Origin: Paenibacillus turpanensis
GTDB taxonomy: Bacteria > Bacillota > Bacilli > Paenibacillales > YIM-B00363
Assembly: GCF_011421635.1 (NCBI RefSeq)
Contig: NZ_WTLI01000003.1
Coordinates: 1 to 64,000 of the forward strand
Reading direction: 5' to 3'
DNA length: 64,000 nucleotides
Shown here: piece after piece, positions 24,252-32,113 of the stretch
Numbering within the stretch: the stretch's first letter is position 1
How the letters are laid out: each line of letters begins with the position of its first letter
Made by a program: the position numbers and the translations under genes
Notes under the pieces: generated by a model
The model's input: the letters and a program-made list of their open reading frames with translations, nothing else
What the model was told of the DNA's origin: nothing
The model's database searches: none

Positions 24252-24518
24252 TTACAGGAGGGTAAAAATCCAGCCATATCCTAGTACATTGAGGATAAAA
24301 AGAGCGGGGATGCCGTAAACAAAAGAGGCATGCTTCGTTTTGTGGCGCCAAAACTGCATGCCCGCCCAAGTGCCGGCTGCCCCGCCTGCAGCGGCAAACC
24401 AAAACAGCCGCTTCTCCGGGACACGGCGTTTGCCTTCAACGGCTAACGATTTATCGTAACCCATTTGCACGAAGCTGACAGCATTGATTGCTATGAAATA
24501 GATGAGAAGGACGGACAA
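24252..24518 (-). CDS. DUF1294 small membrane protein
   Basis: An 88-residue protein with two or three helices. It carries the DUF1294 hallmarks YDKSLAV-GKRRVPEKRLFWFAAAGGAAGTWAGM-FWRHKTKHASF followed by a terminal hydrophobic helix. The frame is open from 24677, but the AGAGGTGA ribosome site fits only the TTG at 24518, giving the family's usual length. Function of the family is unknown. It lies 90 bases after the YczE-like gene on the same strand. Confidence 0.82.
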   Translation of the reverse strand: MSVLLIYFIAINAVSFVQMGYDKSLAVEGKRRVPEKRLFWFAAAGGAAGTWAGMQFWRHKTKHASFVYGIPALFILNVLGYGWIFTLL

Positions 24519-24607
24519 TGGGCTCACCTCTGAATGAATAATTAATAGAAAAAAATATTGCACGGGCATGCTTTTGGGAATGGGACGTTGTGATAGTTGA
24601 ACGTGCT

Positions 24608-25342
24608 TTATGGAGCACCCATCATAGGCGGCTGATCCGCAGCTGCTTTGACGTGCTGCAGCCGCTTCATAAACCACTGCAGCACGGGTCCGCTTAGGAC
24701 GGCGGCCAACAAGGTGCCGATGCCGATAGGGCCATGAAATACAAAGGCGAGAACGACCAGGAAGACGCTGATCAAGGTTCGGGATAAGCCAACATTAAGT
24801 TTCGTCAGTTGACTGACGACCAGCATGGAACGATCAAGCGGTGCCGGTGCGACTTTGGAATTTAAGTAAATGGCAATGCCCAGTCCGCCGATCGGAAGGC
24901 TGAGCGCAAAGCAAAGCGCTTGCCCAATTAGCGTTTGCGGCTGCAGCCAGCCCTCGGTTAGGAATAGCCATAAATCGATGCCGATACCGGTTAAAAGAGC
25001 AGTGGCCGCAGCGGCCAACTCCGGACGCCGGCGAAGTGCGGCTGCATTGAGGACAATGAGAAGCAGTCCAAGAATGAGCTCCCAGCTGCCGACGCTGAGC
25101 CCGACGGAACTGGACAAGCCGACAAGCAGTGCGTCGAAGGGTCCAGTCCCAAGATTGGCGCGGATCGAGAGGGCGATGCCGAAGGTCAGGATAAGAATGC
25201 CGCCTGTGTAAAGCAAAAGCGAACGGGCGTTGATCCGAAGGCGACCCTTCAGTGAACGCTGACTTGGTGAATGAATAGCGCTGGAGTCCGATCCCGATGA
25301 CCGTTGCTGATGATCTTGAGTTAGCTCAGGTTTCTTTTTCAT
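24608..25342 (-). CDS. YczE/YitT-like integral membrane protein
   Basis: A 244-residue protein with a hydrophilic, Ser-rich N-terminus of about 40 residues and five predicted helices. ILILTFGIALSIRANLGTGPFDALLVGLS is the characteristic first-helix signature of the YczE family, followed by a helix/loop repeat with NSKVAPAPLDRSM. In Bacillus, YczE sits beside surfactin genes and affects lipopeptide production; a general role is not known. GAAGGAG lies inside the end of the GNAT gene, which stops one base before this ATG, so the two are coupled. Confidence 0.83.
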   Translation of the reverse strand: MKKKPELTQDHQQRSSGSDSSAIHSPSQRSLKGRLRINARSLLLYTGGILILTFGIALSIRANLGTGPFDALLVGLSSSVGLSVGSWELILGLLLIVLNAAALRRRPELAAAATALLTGIGIDLWLFLTEGWLQPQTLIGQALCFALSLPIGGLGIAIYLNSKVAPAPLDRSMLVVSQLTKLNVGLSRTLISVFLVVLAFVFHGPIGIGTLLAAVLSGPVLQWFMKRLQHVKAAADQPPMMGAP

Positions 25343-25343
25343 C

Positions 25344-25769
25344 CTACAGCTCCTTCACCATCAGTACATGAAGGATGCCATCCTCCATGAAAGGCTCCGA
25401 CGCGCAGCGATACCCGAGCTTTTCATAAAACCGCTGTGCCTGGACTTGGCCGTGAAGCTTTGCCTTGGTCAGCCCGCGTTCTATCGCCAGCCCTTCCAAC
25501 GCGCCTACAATCGCCGCTCCGGCGCCGAGCTTCCGGAAGGCAGGCAGCACACAGATGCGCTCCAGCTTCGCGGTACCGTCGACAACCCGCAATCTACCGG
25601 CACCGGCCGGCGTATCTTCATCTAAAACTAAAATATGATCAGCTGTAGACTCATGCTCGTCGAATTCGTCAGCAAGCGGTACATGCTGTTCCTGTACAAA
25701 AACGGTTTCGCGTATGCGGAAAGCGGCCTGAAGATCCGCCTCACTGTCGGCTATGCGTGATACCAGCAT
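25344..25769 (-). CDS. GNAT-family N-acetyltransferase (YjcF/ElaA-like)
   Basis: A 141-residue acetyltransferase. Conserved motif A with the acetyl-CoA loop appears as LERICVLPAFRKLGAGAAIVGALEG, preceded by the RIRETVFVQEQHVPLADEFDEHE segment diagnostic of the YjcF/ElaA group, and followed by FYEKLGYRCASEPF. It transfers acetyl from acetyl-CoA to an unknown small-molecule amine or amino group. Cytoplasmic. The first gene of a two-gene unit with the YczE-like gene. Confidence 0.88.
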   Translation of the reverse strand: MLVSRIADSEADLQAAFRIRETVFVQEQHVPLADEFDEHESTADHILVLDEDTPAGAGRLRVVDGTAKLERICVLPAFRKLGAGAAIVGALEGLAIERGLTKAKLHGQVQAQRFYEKLGYRCASEPFMEDGILHVLMVKEL

Positions 25770-25919
25770 GATGAACCCTCATTTCGATAGGAGTATTGCA
25801 AAGCGACAATAAGTATAACGGAAATCCTGCGTATTGAAAATACCTGACAAAGGGCCTAAAGGTTATCGAAAAGGTTGTTGGGCTAGTGCAGCCGCATCGC
25901 GAGAGGAAGAGGATGCGTT

Positions 25920-26849
25920 CTATTCTCTTGCGCGGGCGCGGTACCATTCCACCGTCTGCTGAATGGCCTGCTCTAATGGAGTCGGATGAAGGCCAAACTG
26001 CTGTGTGATCTTCTCGCTGTTGACGATGAAAGGTTTTTCGTGCAAATACATCACCTCTATGGATTCCCGCGCTGCCCGGATAAACAGGGCTCCAATCCGC
26101 AGCATCGCCGGACTCATGACCTTGATTGCTGGCGGGTGGCCTGCTGCCCGGTAGGCTGCTTCGATGAGCTGTCTCGTTGTGACAGCTGCTACATTCGGAG
26201 CGTGCCAGATGCCCCCGAACGTATTCTCCTGTTCGCTTAAGGTGACTAGAGCTTTTCCAAAATCGTCGATATACGTATAAGAATGCGGCGTATCCGGGTT
26301 GCCCAGCAGCGTGCACGGCTTGCCGCGTACTATTTGCTCGAAGACGCGCGATCCGATGATAGATTCGGCTGCTCCCGGCCCGAAATAGTCAGAGCCGCGG
26401 CATAGGACAGCCTTGACCCGTCCGCTGCGGTGTTCAGCTATGATTTTTTCGGAGAGCGCCGCACGTACACGGCCCTTTTTCGTTTGTGCCCCATTGGGAA
26501 GCTCCTCGTGAACAGCTTCGTTGACCTCGCCATACATATAAAGGTTGTCTGCGGCAGCTAGCTTTGCACCAGTTTCCGCACAGGCCCCAAGGATGCTGTC
26601 CATCATGGACGGGAACAGCTCCTTCCAACGGTGATACGGCGGCTGTGCGCACTGAAATACTGTTGTCGCTCCACGCAGCGCGGATGCAGTTTCCTGCAAA
26701 TCATAAAGATTGCATTTCACCACCTCAACTTGGGGTGGAAGTCCGCTCGCCGTGCCGCTCGTATTGACCATTCTCACCTTTTTACCCTGTGCAGTCAGAT
26801 GCTTCATAACCGATCTTCCAATCGGTCCTGTCCCTAAAATGATATTCAT
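25920..26849 (-). CDS. NAD-dependent epimerase/dehydratase family protein
   Basis: A 309-residue short-chain-dehydrogenase-fold protein. The Rossmann nucleotide loop is at the extreme N-terminus (IILGTGPIGRSV, a variant of GxxGxxG), followed by VRMVNTSG and a NLYMYGEVNEA segment where the catalytic Ser/Tyr region would be. The YxxxK motif is not clear, so a role as an atypical or NADPH-binding reductase is possible. AAAGGAG precedes the ATG. It is divergent from the glutamine amidotransferase gene. Confidence 0.82.
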   Translation of the reverse strand: MNIILGTGPIGRSVMKHLTAQGKKVRMVNTSGTASGLPPQVEVVKCNLYDLQETASALRGATTVFQCAQPPYHRWKELFPSMMDSILGACAETGAKLAAADNLYMYGEVNEAVHEELPNGAQTKKGRVRAALSEKIIAEHRSGRVKAVLCRGSDYFGPGAAESIIGSRVFEQIVRGKPCTLLGNPDTPHSYTYIDDFGKALVTLSEQENTFGGIWHAPNVAAVTTRQLIEAAYRAAGHPPAIKVMSPAMLRIGALFIRAARESIEVMYLHEKPFIVNSEKITQQFGLHPTPLEQAIQQTVEWYRARARE

Positions 26850-26964
26850 ATCACGATCTCCTTTGGGAATTATTTTGATTTGTTTCCCTTGTTTAGACCA
26901 AACGATAAACCCTATAGCAGCTATAGAGTCAATGCCATAATGTAAACTTTTTTGAACGAAGGAT

Positions 26965-26994
26965 CTGACACTTCAATCAAACCGATGTTATAAT
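26965..26994 (+). promoter_or_regulatory. SigA-type promoter of the glutamine amidotransferase gene
   Basis: CTGACA (26965-26970), an 18-bp spacer and a perfect TATAAT (26989-26994), 37 bases before the ATG. Confidence 0.75.
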
Positions 26995-27031
26995 ATGTGA
27001 CATAAATACAGTTGAAAAGGAAGTGTGGATT

Positions 27032-27754
27032 ATGCGTGTGACCTTGTTTACCCATTTTTTGTTTGATGACGAGTCAAGTATTATGACATGGGCGAAAAGA
27101 AGAGGGGACGAAGTCCGCTCGGTTTTTGTTCCGGATGCCGATTTCCTTCCAGATCAAGAAGAGGTTGATATGCTCATCATTTTAGGAGGACCCATGAGTG
27201 TATATCATGAGCCGATGCACCCGTGGCTTTCTGCGGAAAAAAGGTATCTGCGTGAATATATACAGACCGGAAAACCGGTGGTCGGTATTTGTCTAGGAGC
27301 ACAGATGGCTGCTGAAGTGCTCGGCGCCCGCGTATACCGCAATTCACATAAAGAGCTTGGCTGGCATCAAATTCGGCGCAGCGGCGGAAGCCATCCTTTT
27401 TTGCGGTTCATTCCCGAGCAGTTTTATTCCTTCCAATGGCATGGGGATGCTTTTGAGATTCCGCCGGGGGCGGTCGGGCTCGCTGAGTCGGATGCATGTC
27501 CGAATCAGGCCTTCCTTTATAAGGAGAATGTGCTGGGACTCCAGTATCATTTGGAAGCAACGCCTTCCGCAATCCGGAGGATGCTTCACGAGTGGAGGGA
27601 TGAGCTGATTGAAGCGCCGTTTATTCAAAATCCGGAGAGCATTCTTGCTGATTTGGATCGTACGGAGGCTTCTCATCGATTGCTCCACCAGCTGCTGGAT
27701 CGCTTTCTCGTTTGGAGAGAACGTCCGGAACATGTAAAGCAAACGATTTCATAG
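27032..27754 (+). CDS. Class I glutamine amidotransferase (GMP-synthase-like)
   Basis: A 240-residue stand-alone glutaminase-type protein. The catalytic triad is visible: nucleophile Cys87 in the elbow GICLGAQ, and His173/Glu175 in LQYHLEAT; the oxyanion loop is LGGPMSV. AAAAGGAAG selects the ATG at 27032 over a GTG three codons upstream. Relatives hydrolyse glutamine or gamma-glutamyl compounds (gamma-glutamyl-GABA or gamma-glutamyl-polyamine hydrolases, or unknown). No synthetase partner is adjacent. Confidence 0.87.
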   Translation: MRVTLFTHFLFDDESSIMTWAKRRGDEVRSVFVPDADFLPDQEEVDMLIILGGPMSVYHEPMHPWLSAEKRYLREYIQTGKPVVGICLGAQMAAEVLGARVYRNSHKELGWHQIRRSGGSHPFLRFIPEQFYSFQWHGDAFEIPPGAVGLAESDACPNQAFLYKENVLGLQYHLEATPSAIRRMLHEWRDELIEAPFIQNPESILADLDRTEASHRLLHQLLDRFLVWRERPEHVKQTIS

Positions 27755-27882
27755 GATGATTTAATAGGAGCCATAAAAAAAGAAGCTGATCATCTATCCA
27801 AAATTTGTTATAATTGTTGTGCTGCTAATGATGATTTGACGTTGCATGGCAGCTAGTCGGCGTCGTGAAAGGAGTCATACGT

Positions 27883-28905
27883 TTGAAAGTCACCATAGAA
27901 ATGGTAGCCAAGAGGGCAGGCGTTTCCAAAGCGACGGTTTCACGGATCATTAATGGAAACTATCTTCAGACAACTCAGGAGACGAAGGAACGGATTCTGC
28001 AGGTCATTGAAGAAATGAATTATAAACCGAATTTGCTGGCCAAAGGCTTAAAGCAAATGAAAACGAATGTGCTTGGCATTGTTTTGTCCAACTTGAAAAA
28101 CCCGTTTTGGACAAGGGTGCTGGAAGGGTTTGAGGATACGTGCCGAAAATCCGGGTACAGCTTGATGATCTGTAATTCGAATGAGGACGGGCAGCTCGAA
28201 GAGGAGCTTATTCGCGATTTACGGCATCGGATGGTGGACGGGATCGTTGTGAACCCGACACCGGGGGATAAGCAGCATTTTATGCAGCTGGTAGATGAGC
28301 ATTATCCAATCGTTATTATAAACCGCAAGGTCGAAGGAATTGATGCAGACAGCGTTACTGTGGATAACCGTGCCGGAGCGCGTCTGGCGGTGGAGCATTT
28401 ACTGAAGCTGGGACGCAGAAGGCTTGCCATTATGGTTCATGATCCGGTAGGTGTCAGCACTTGGCAGGAGCGCATCGATGGGTTCTGTGAAACGTTAAGG
28501 GAGCATGGAGTGCCGCCTGAGCATTACGAAGTATGTATCGTGCCGCAGCAGAATGAAGGGGAAGTAAAAAAGGCCGTCATTGATTTGCTGGAGCGCTTTT
28601 CACCGGATGCCATATTTTCCACAAACAATATGATGACGCTGGAAATTATGGATGGGATTCACGAATACGGATGGACAATTCCTGATCAGATTGCGCTGCT
28701 TGGATACGACGAGACGGTCTGGTCCAAGCATTTGCAGCCTGCATTAACGACGATTAGCCAGCCGTCATACGAAATGGGAGCCTTGGCGGCCCAGAAGCTC
28801 ATTTCCCGCATCAAATCGAAGAATGAGGGCTCGGGCGCGACGACAACGGTTCTGGAGCCGAGTCTCATCGTTCGAAAATCATGCGGAAGCGGAATAGTAA
28901 AGTAA
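27883..28905 (+). CDS. LacI-family transcriptional regulator
   Basis: A 340-residue repressor. The helix-turn-helix occupies residues 1-25 (VTIEMVAKRAGVSKATVSRIING), the hinge helix is around 50 and the periplasmic-binding-protein-like ligand domain spans about 60-335 with TNVLGIVLSNLKNPFW, VDGIVVNPT and IALLGYDETVW. AAAGGAG (27868-27874) selects TTG 27883; a GTG is in frame six codons upstream. A TATAAT (27810-27815) lies about 70 bases before it. No sugar gene adjoins, so targets are presumably elsewhere; the CG-centred palindrome before the pectate lyase is a candidate. Confidence 0.9.
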   Translation: MKVTIEMVAKRAGVSKATVSRIINGNYLQTTQETKERILQVIEEMNYKPNLLAKGLKQMKTNVLGIVLSNLKNPFWTRVLEGFEDTCRKSGYSLMICNSNEDGQLEEELIRDLRHRMVDGIVVNPTPGDKQHFMQLVDEHYPIVIINRKVEGIDADSVTVDNRAGARLAVEHLLKLGRRRLAIMVHDPVGVSTWQERIDGFCETLREHGVPPEHYEVCIVPQQNEGEVKKAVIDLLERFSPDAIFSTNNMMTLEIMDGIHEYGWTIPDQIALLGYDETVWSKHLQPALTTISQPSYEMGALAAQKLISRIKSKNEGSGATTTVLEPSLIVRKSCGSGIVK

Positions 28906-28956
28906 GGCTTTTATGATGAAGTAGGGTCGAGACAAGAAAAGGCTGCGAAAAAAAAC

Positions 28957-28985
28957 AAGGCTTTAGCATCGAGCTAAAGCCTTTT
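28957..28985. terminator. Bidirectional terminator, LacI/LytTR convergence
   Basis: An 11-bp perfect stem AAGGCTTTAGC/GCTAAAGCCTT with T and A tracts on both sides. Confidence 0.9.
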
Positions 28986-28995
28986 CGTCATTCAT

Positions 28996-29331
28996 TTAGT
29001 GATGATTTGGACCCAGCATTTGCTTGATGATTTGCTGCTTCCGCTTGGAAACGGGAATCCGCTTCGCTTCGCCCTTAAATACGCCGAAGCAGAGGTGGTC
29101 GTCTTCGATAGCGATAATTTTGAGAACGTTTACATAACAATCGGTAGAAATTTGAACAAATGCCGGATCATTCGTTAGGCGTTCCTTTTGTTCGGCAGAC
29201 ATTCTTTTCTTTATATTGTAGTTGTTGCCGTGGAAGCTGATTAATCCGTGCGATCCGGTTTTGAAGAACAGGGAGTCTGCCTTAGGTTCAAAATCCTCAT
29301 AAACATCCTTTATTCTTACTGCTGCGTCCAT
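28996..29331 (-). CDS. Stand-alone LytTR-type DNA-binding protein
   Basis: A 111-residue protein made almost entirely of a LytTR-like beta-rich DNA-binding domain: DSLFFKTGSHGLISFHGNNYNIKKRMS, FVQISTDCYVNVLKIIAIEDDHLCFGV and KRIPVSKRKQQIIKQML match the order of strands in the LytTR fold. There is no receiver domain. Small proteins of this type regulate competence, virulence or bacteriocin genes in Firmicutes; some are anti-activators. A convincing SigA promoter with a cre-like sequence across its start point lies upstream. Confidence 0.85.
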   Translation of the reverse strand: MDAAVRIKDVYEDFEPKADSLFFKTGSHGLISFHGNNYNIKKRMSAEQKERLTNDPAFVQISTDCYVNVLKIIAIEDDHLCFGVFKGEAKRIPVSKRKQQIIKQMLGPNHH

Positions 29332-29362
29332 CTTTCCGAGCCCCCTTAAAAAGATGTGCCTT

Positions 29363-29404
29363 TGTTAGCGCTTTCATTATACCACAAGAAAGAGGAACGG
29401 TCAG
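29363..29404 (-). promoter_or_regulatory. Promoter of the LytTR gene with a cre-like site
   Basis: On the minus strand: CTGACC (29404-29399), 17-bp spacer, TATAAT (29381-29376). TGAAAGCGCTAACA (29376-29363) matches the cre consensus at all but one fixed position and covers the end of the -10 and the predicted start point. Confidence 0.7.
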
Positions 29405-29548
29405 CACTTTTTTGAATGATATGACAAACAAAATTGTGATTTTTTCTAAAATCGTCGAACTAGACGCCTGCACAGTCAGAAGGTGTACTGCCGCATAGGT
29501 TAGTAGTGTAGAGTAAAAAAACAAATTGCTAAAAAGGAGTGTTGCTAA

Positions 29549-29659
29549 ATGGCATACGCAGCAGGCGCAGTTGGAGCAGGTTGGACTACGACAGGTACAA
29601 TTCTGGTATTGTTCATCCTTCTGGTCATCATTTCTCGTACATTTGGTTACGGTCTGTAA
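29549..29659 (+). CDS. YjcZ-family small sporulation protein
   Basis: A 36-residue hydrophobic peptide, MAYAAGAVGAGWTT then a single membrane helix (ILVLFILLVIISRTFGYGL). The Gly-rich start, the LVLFILLVII helix and the terminal G-Y-G are typical of the YjcZ family, abundant in spores of Bacillus and Paenibacillus. AAAAAGGAG precedes the ATG, and a strong terminator follows. CATAGGTTA at 29494-29502 fits the CATA-N3-TA -10 of SigE/SigK promoters, which would suit mother-cell expression, though no matching -35 is clear. Confidence 0.85.
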   Translation: MAYAAGAVGAGWTTTGTILVLFILLVIISRTFGYGL

Positions 29660-29677
29660 CTTTAGTTGAACACGACA

Positions 29678-29711
29678 AACCCGCCCTTGGGAAGACGAGG
29701 GCGGGTTTTTT
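29678..29711 (+). terminator. Terminator after the YjcZ-type gene
   Basis: Perfect stem CCCGCCCT/AGGGCGGG followed by a six-T run; A residues on the left make it usable for the opposite strand too. Confidence 0.9.
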
Positions 29712-29732
29712 AGGCCGCAGTGAAATTCTACA

Positions 29733-30851
29733 TTAGAGCTGTGCTGCGTTAGGGTGCAATTGGATTGCAAGACCCGGGTAGGCAGTGTAGGCTGCATGAA
29801 TATGGTTGCGAATAACATCAACATCGAAGCCCGGTATGAAAAGCTCGGGATCCGGAGTAAAGGTGACGCTGGTGCCGGACTCGGAAGTCATGCCCACAAC
29901 GAGCAAATCCGAGGCGGGGATGCCATGCTTGTAGTCTTGCCGGTACACTTTGCCTTCCCGCCGGATTTCCACGGCTAGCTTGGAAGAAAAGGCGTTGACG
30001 ACGGCAATGCTGATGCCTCTCTCCGCGCCAGGGACGCGATAAGGTGCTTGAGAAGCATGGGAGCTGATATCGGTAAGAACTGCTTCTACGTTGGTAGAGC
30101 CTTTGGCCCCCAATGTGTGAACGGGGATGCCGCGGCCATTGTCAGACACCGTTACGCTGCCGTCAGAGTGGAGAATAAGATCAACCTGTGTGCAGAAGCC
30201 GGCTCGATGCTCCAGCACACAGTTTTCCATCACGGCCCACAGGGCGAGATGAGGGTCGTACTTCGCCTGATCGGACCCAAGGTACTGCGCGGCTTCGCTG
30301 CGCGCCTGAACCATATCGACATAATTGCCGGTATCGAGAATGTCCGATACGGAAGCAAGGAGGAGAAGCAGGGAAAACGCCCGTTTGCGGGGAACGGCGT
30401 ATCGTCCTCCGTCCTCCTGATGCAGTAAATCAGCGCCAAGCAGTGCCTTCACATGGTGGTAAAGCTGCCCGGTCGTCCCCATCTGGAGCTTCTCAACGAG
30501 CTCCGCGCCCGTAAGCGGCTCAACGAGTACGGCGCGGATGATATCAAGCCGCTGCTTGTGAGCAAGTGCCGAAAGAGCCTTGGCCGCTTTATCTGAGTGA
30601 AGCGTCAGCAGCTCCGTCACTTGCTTCTCCTGCGGCTCGCAGCGCAATGTCGTGTCTTGGATCTGCACTTGTCCGGAGTAATAGAGGGTACCGAGCCCGG
30701 CCGACTTGTTCATATCCTCGGTAACTGTAAGGGATGACTGCATCCGAGTCGAAGCAGGGGAGGCAGCTTCCTGCTTCTGTAAGACGAGGCGCTGCAGCTC
30801 GGCAAGCTGCTGCTTGATTTCGTCGAGCTCTGCGATCACATCGCGTTCCAT
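29733..30851 (-). CDS. ArsR-type winged helix fused to a GyrB-like ATPase domain
   Basis: A 372-residue soluble protein with an N-terminal coiled coil (1-30), a winged helix-turn-helix (about 80-155: ALSALAHKQRLDIIRAVL, TGAELVEKLQMGTTGQLYHHVKAL) and a GHKL domain of the GyrB/ParE class (about 195-372). The latter shows Asn210 in WAVMENCVLEH, DNGRGIP at 237-243, ERGISIAVVNAFS at 277-289, GKVYRQDYKHG and a TSVTFTPDPELF strand. The Asp following Asn in GyrB is replaced by Leu, and the lid GLHGVG reads PGAERG. No transducer or topoisomerase parts follow. It may be a nucleotide- or drug-sensing transcription regulator. Confidence 0.85.
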   Translation of the reverse strand: MERDVIAELDEIKQQLAELQRLVLQKQEAASPASTRMQSSLTVTEDMNKSAGLGTLYYSGQVQIQDTTLRCEPQEKQVTELLTLHSDKAAKALSALAHKQRLDIIRAVLVEPLTGAELVEKLQMGTTGQLYHHVKALLGADLLHQEDGGRYAVPRKRAFSLLLLLASVSDILDTGNYVDMVQARSEAAQYLGSDQAKYDPHLALWAVMENCVLEHRAGFCTQVDLILHSDGSVTVSDNGRGIPVHTLGAKGSTNVEAVLTDISSHASQAPYRVPGAERGISIAVVNAFSSKLAVEIRREGKVYRQDYKHGIPASDLLVVGMTSESGTSVTFTPDPELFIPGFDVDVIRNHIHAAYTAYPGLAIQLHPNAAQL

Positions 30852-31089
30852 ACGTTCACACTCCTATAATATAAGGTTGTTAAAAAAACGAGCAGATAAA
30901 AAAGTGTATTACGTTATTACATAATTACGTAATTTAATTATAAGGTAAACGGAGGGGAATGTAAAGATTAGGAAATGCTTGATGGAAAAAATGGACTGGA
31001 ACGAGTATGATAGAAGACGAAAATGATATCGCTTTCGTTGTAAAGGCAATGGATTACCACACATTTCCGCAGTAGAGGAGAGAAGGGTA

Positions 31090-32082
31090 TTGACTTATAT
31101 TCCTAACGAACAACGATACGAAACGATGCAATACAACCGGTGTGGACGCAGCGGCTTAAAGCTTCCGGCCATTTCCCTCGGATTATGGCATAATTTCGGC
31201 GGGATTAATCGTTACGAGGATGCTAAAGCGATGATCCGTACTGCTTTTGATCTGGGAATCACCCATTTTGACTTGGCGAATAATTACGGGCCGCCCCCAG
31301 GTTCCGCTGAAGAAAACTTCGGGCGTATGTTAACCCAGGATTTCACCGGCTATCGGGATGAAATGGTGATCTCAACCAAAGCGGGCTACCATATGTGGAA
31401 TGGTCCATATGGAGAATGGGGCTCGCGCAAATATTTGCTTTCAAGCCTGGATCAAAGCCTGAAGAGGATGGGCCTCGATTACGTCGATATTTTTTATTCC
31501 CACCGGCCCGACCCGGAAACGCCGCTTGAGGAAACGATGGGAGCGCTTGATGCGGCAGTACGCCAAGGGAAAGCGCTGTATGTCGGCTTATCCAATTACG
31601 ATGCGCAGCAAACCCGGGAGGCGGCACGAATTTTGCGGCAGCTTGGCACGCCTTGCCTGATCCATCAGCCGGCCTATTCCTTGCTGAACCGCTGGATTGA
31701 GGATGGGCTGCAGGATGTGCTGGAGGAAGAGGGAATCGGCTCGATCGCATTTGTGCCTTTAGCGCAGGGCTTGCTTACGAACAAGTATTTAGGCGGGATC
31801 CCGGAGGATTCGCGCGCGGCGGGGCCGTCTGTATTTTTGAATCAGAAGGATTTAACGGAAGAGAAGCTGGAAATCATTCGTTCCTTGAATAATCTGGCGC
31901 AGGAACGCGGACAAAGTTTGGCCCAGATGTCGTTAGCATGGGTGCTGCGTGGCGGTAAGGTAACCTCCGCTTTGATTGGCGCAAGCCGTCCGTCACAGAT
32001 CGAGGAAAATGTAAAAACGCTGGAGAAGCTCAGCTTCACGGCGGAAGAGCTTGAACGAATCGAAAAGATTTTGCAAGGGTAA
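31090..32082 (+). CDS. Aldo/keto reductase (YghZ/L-glyceraldehyde 3-phosphate reductase type)
   Basis: A 330-residue TIM-barrel oxidoreductase using NADPH. Catalytic residues of the AKR family are evident: FDLANNYGP with Tyr66 (and its Asp partner), KAGYHMWNG with Lys, YSHRPDPETP with His; the C-terminal cofactor motif is LIGASRPSQIEENVKTL. The HFGGINRYEDAK-like start and GPPPGSAEENFG segment place it in the YghZ/AKR14 group, which reduces L-glyceraldehyde 3-phosphate and other aldehydes. It starts at TTG behind GGAG. The esterase gene begins 31 bases later, so the two form an operon. Confidence 0.9.
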   Translation: MTYIPNEQRYETMQYNRCGRSGLKLPAISLGLWHNFGGINRYEDAKAMIRTAFDLGITHFDLANNYGPPPGSAEENFGRMLTQDFTGYRDEMVISTKAGYHMWNGPYGEWGSRKYLLSSLDQSLKRMGLDYVDIFYSHRPDPETPLEETMGALDAAVRQGKALYVGLSNYDAQQTREAARILRQLGTPCLIHQPAYSLLNRWIEDGLQDVLEEEGIGSIAFVPLAQGLLTNKYLGGIPEDSRAAGPSVFLNQKDLTEEKLEIIRSLNNLAQERGQSLAQMSLAWVLRGGKVTSALIGASRPSQIEENVKTLEKLSFTAEELERIEKILQG

Positions 32083-32113
32083 CGAAATTTTGTTGGAGCG
32101 GGGAGGAGCACAT

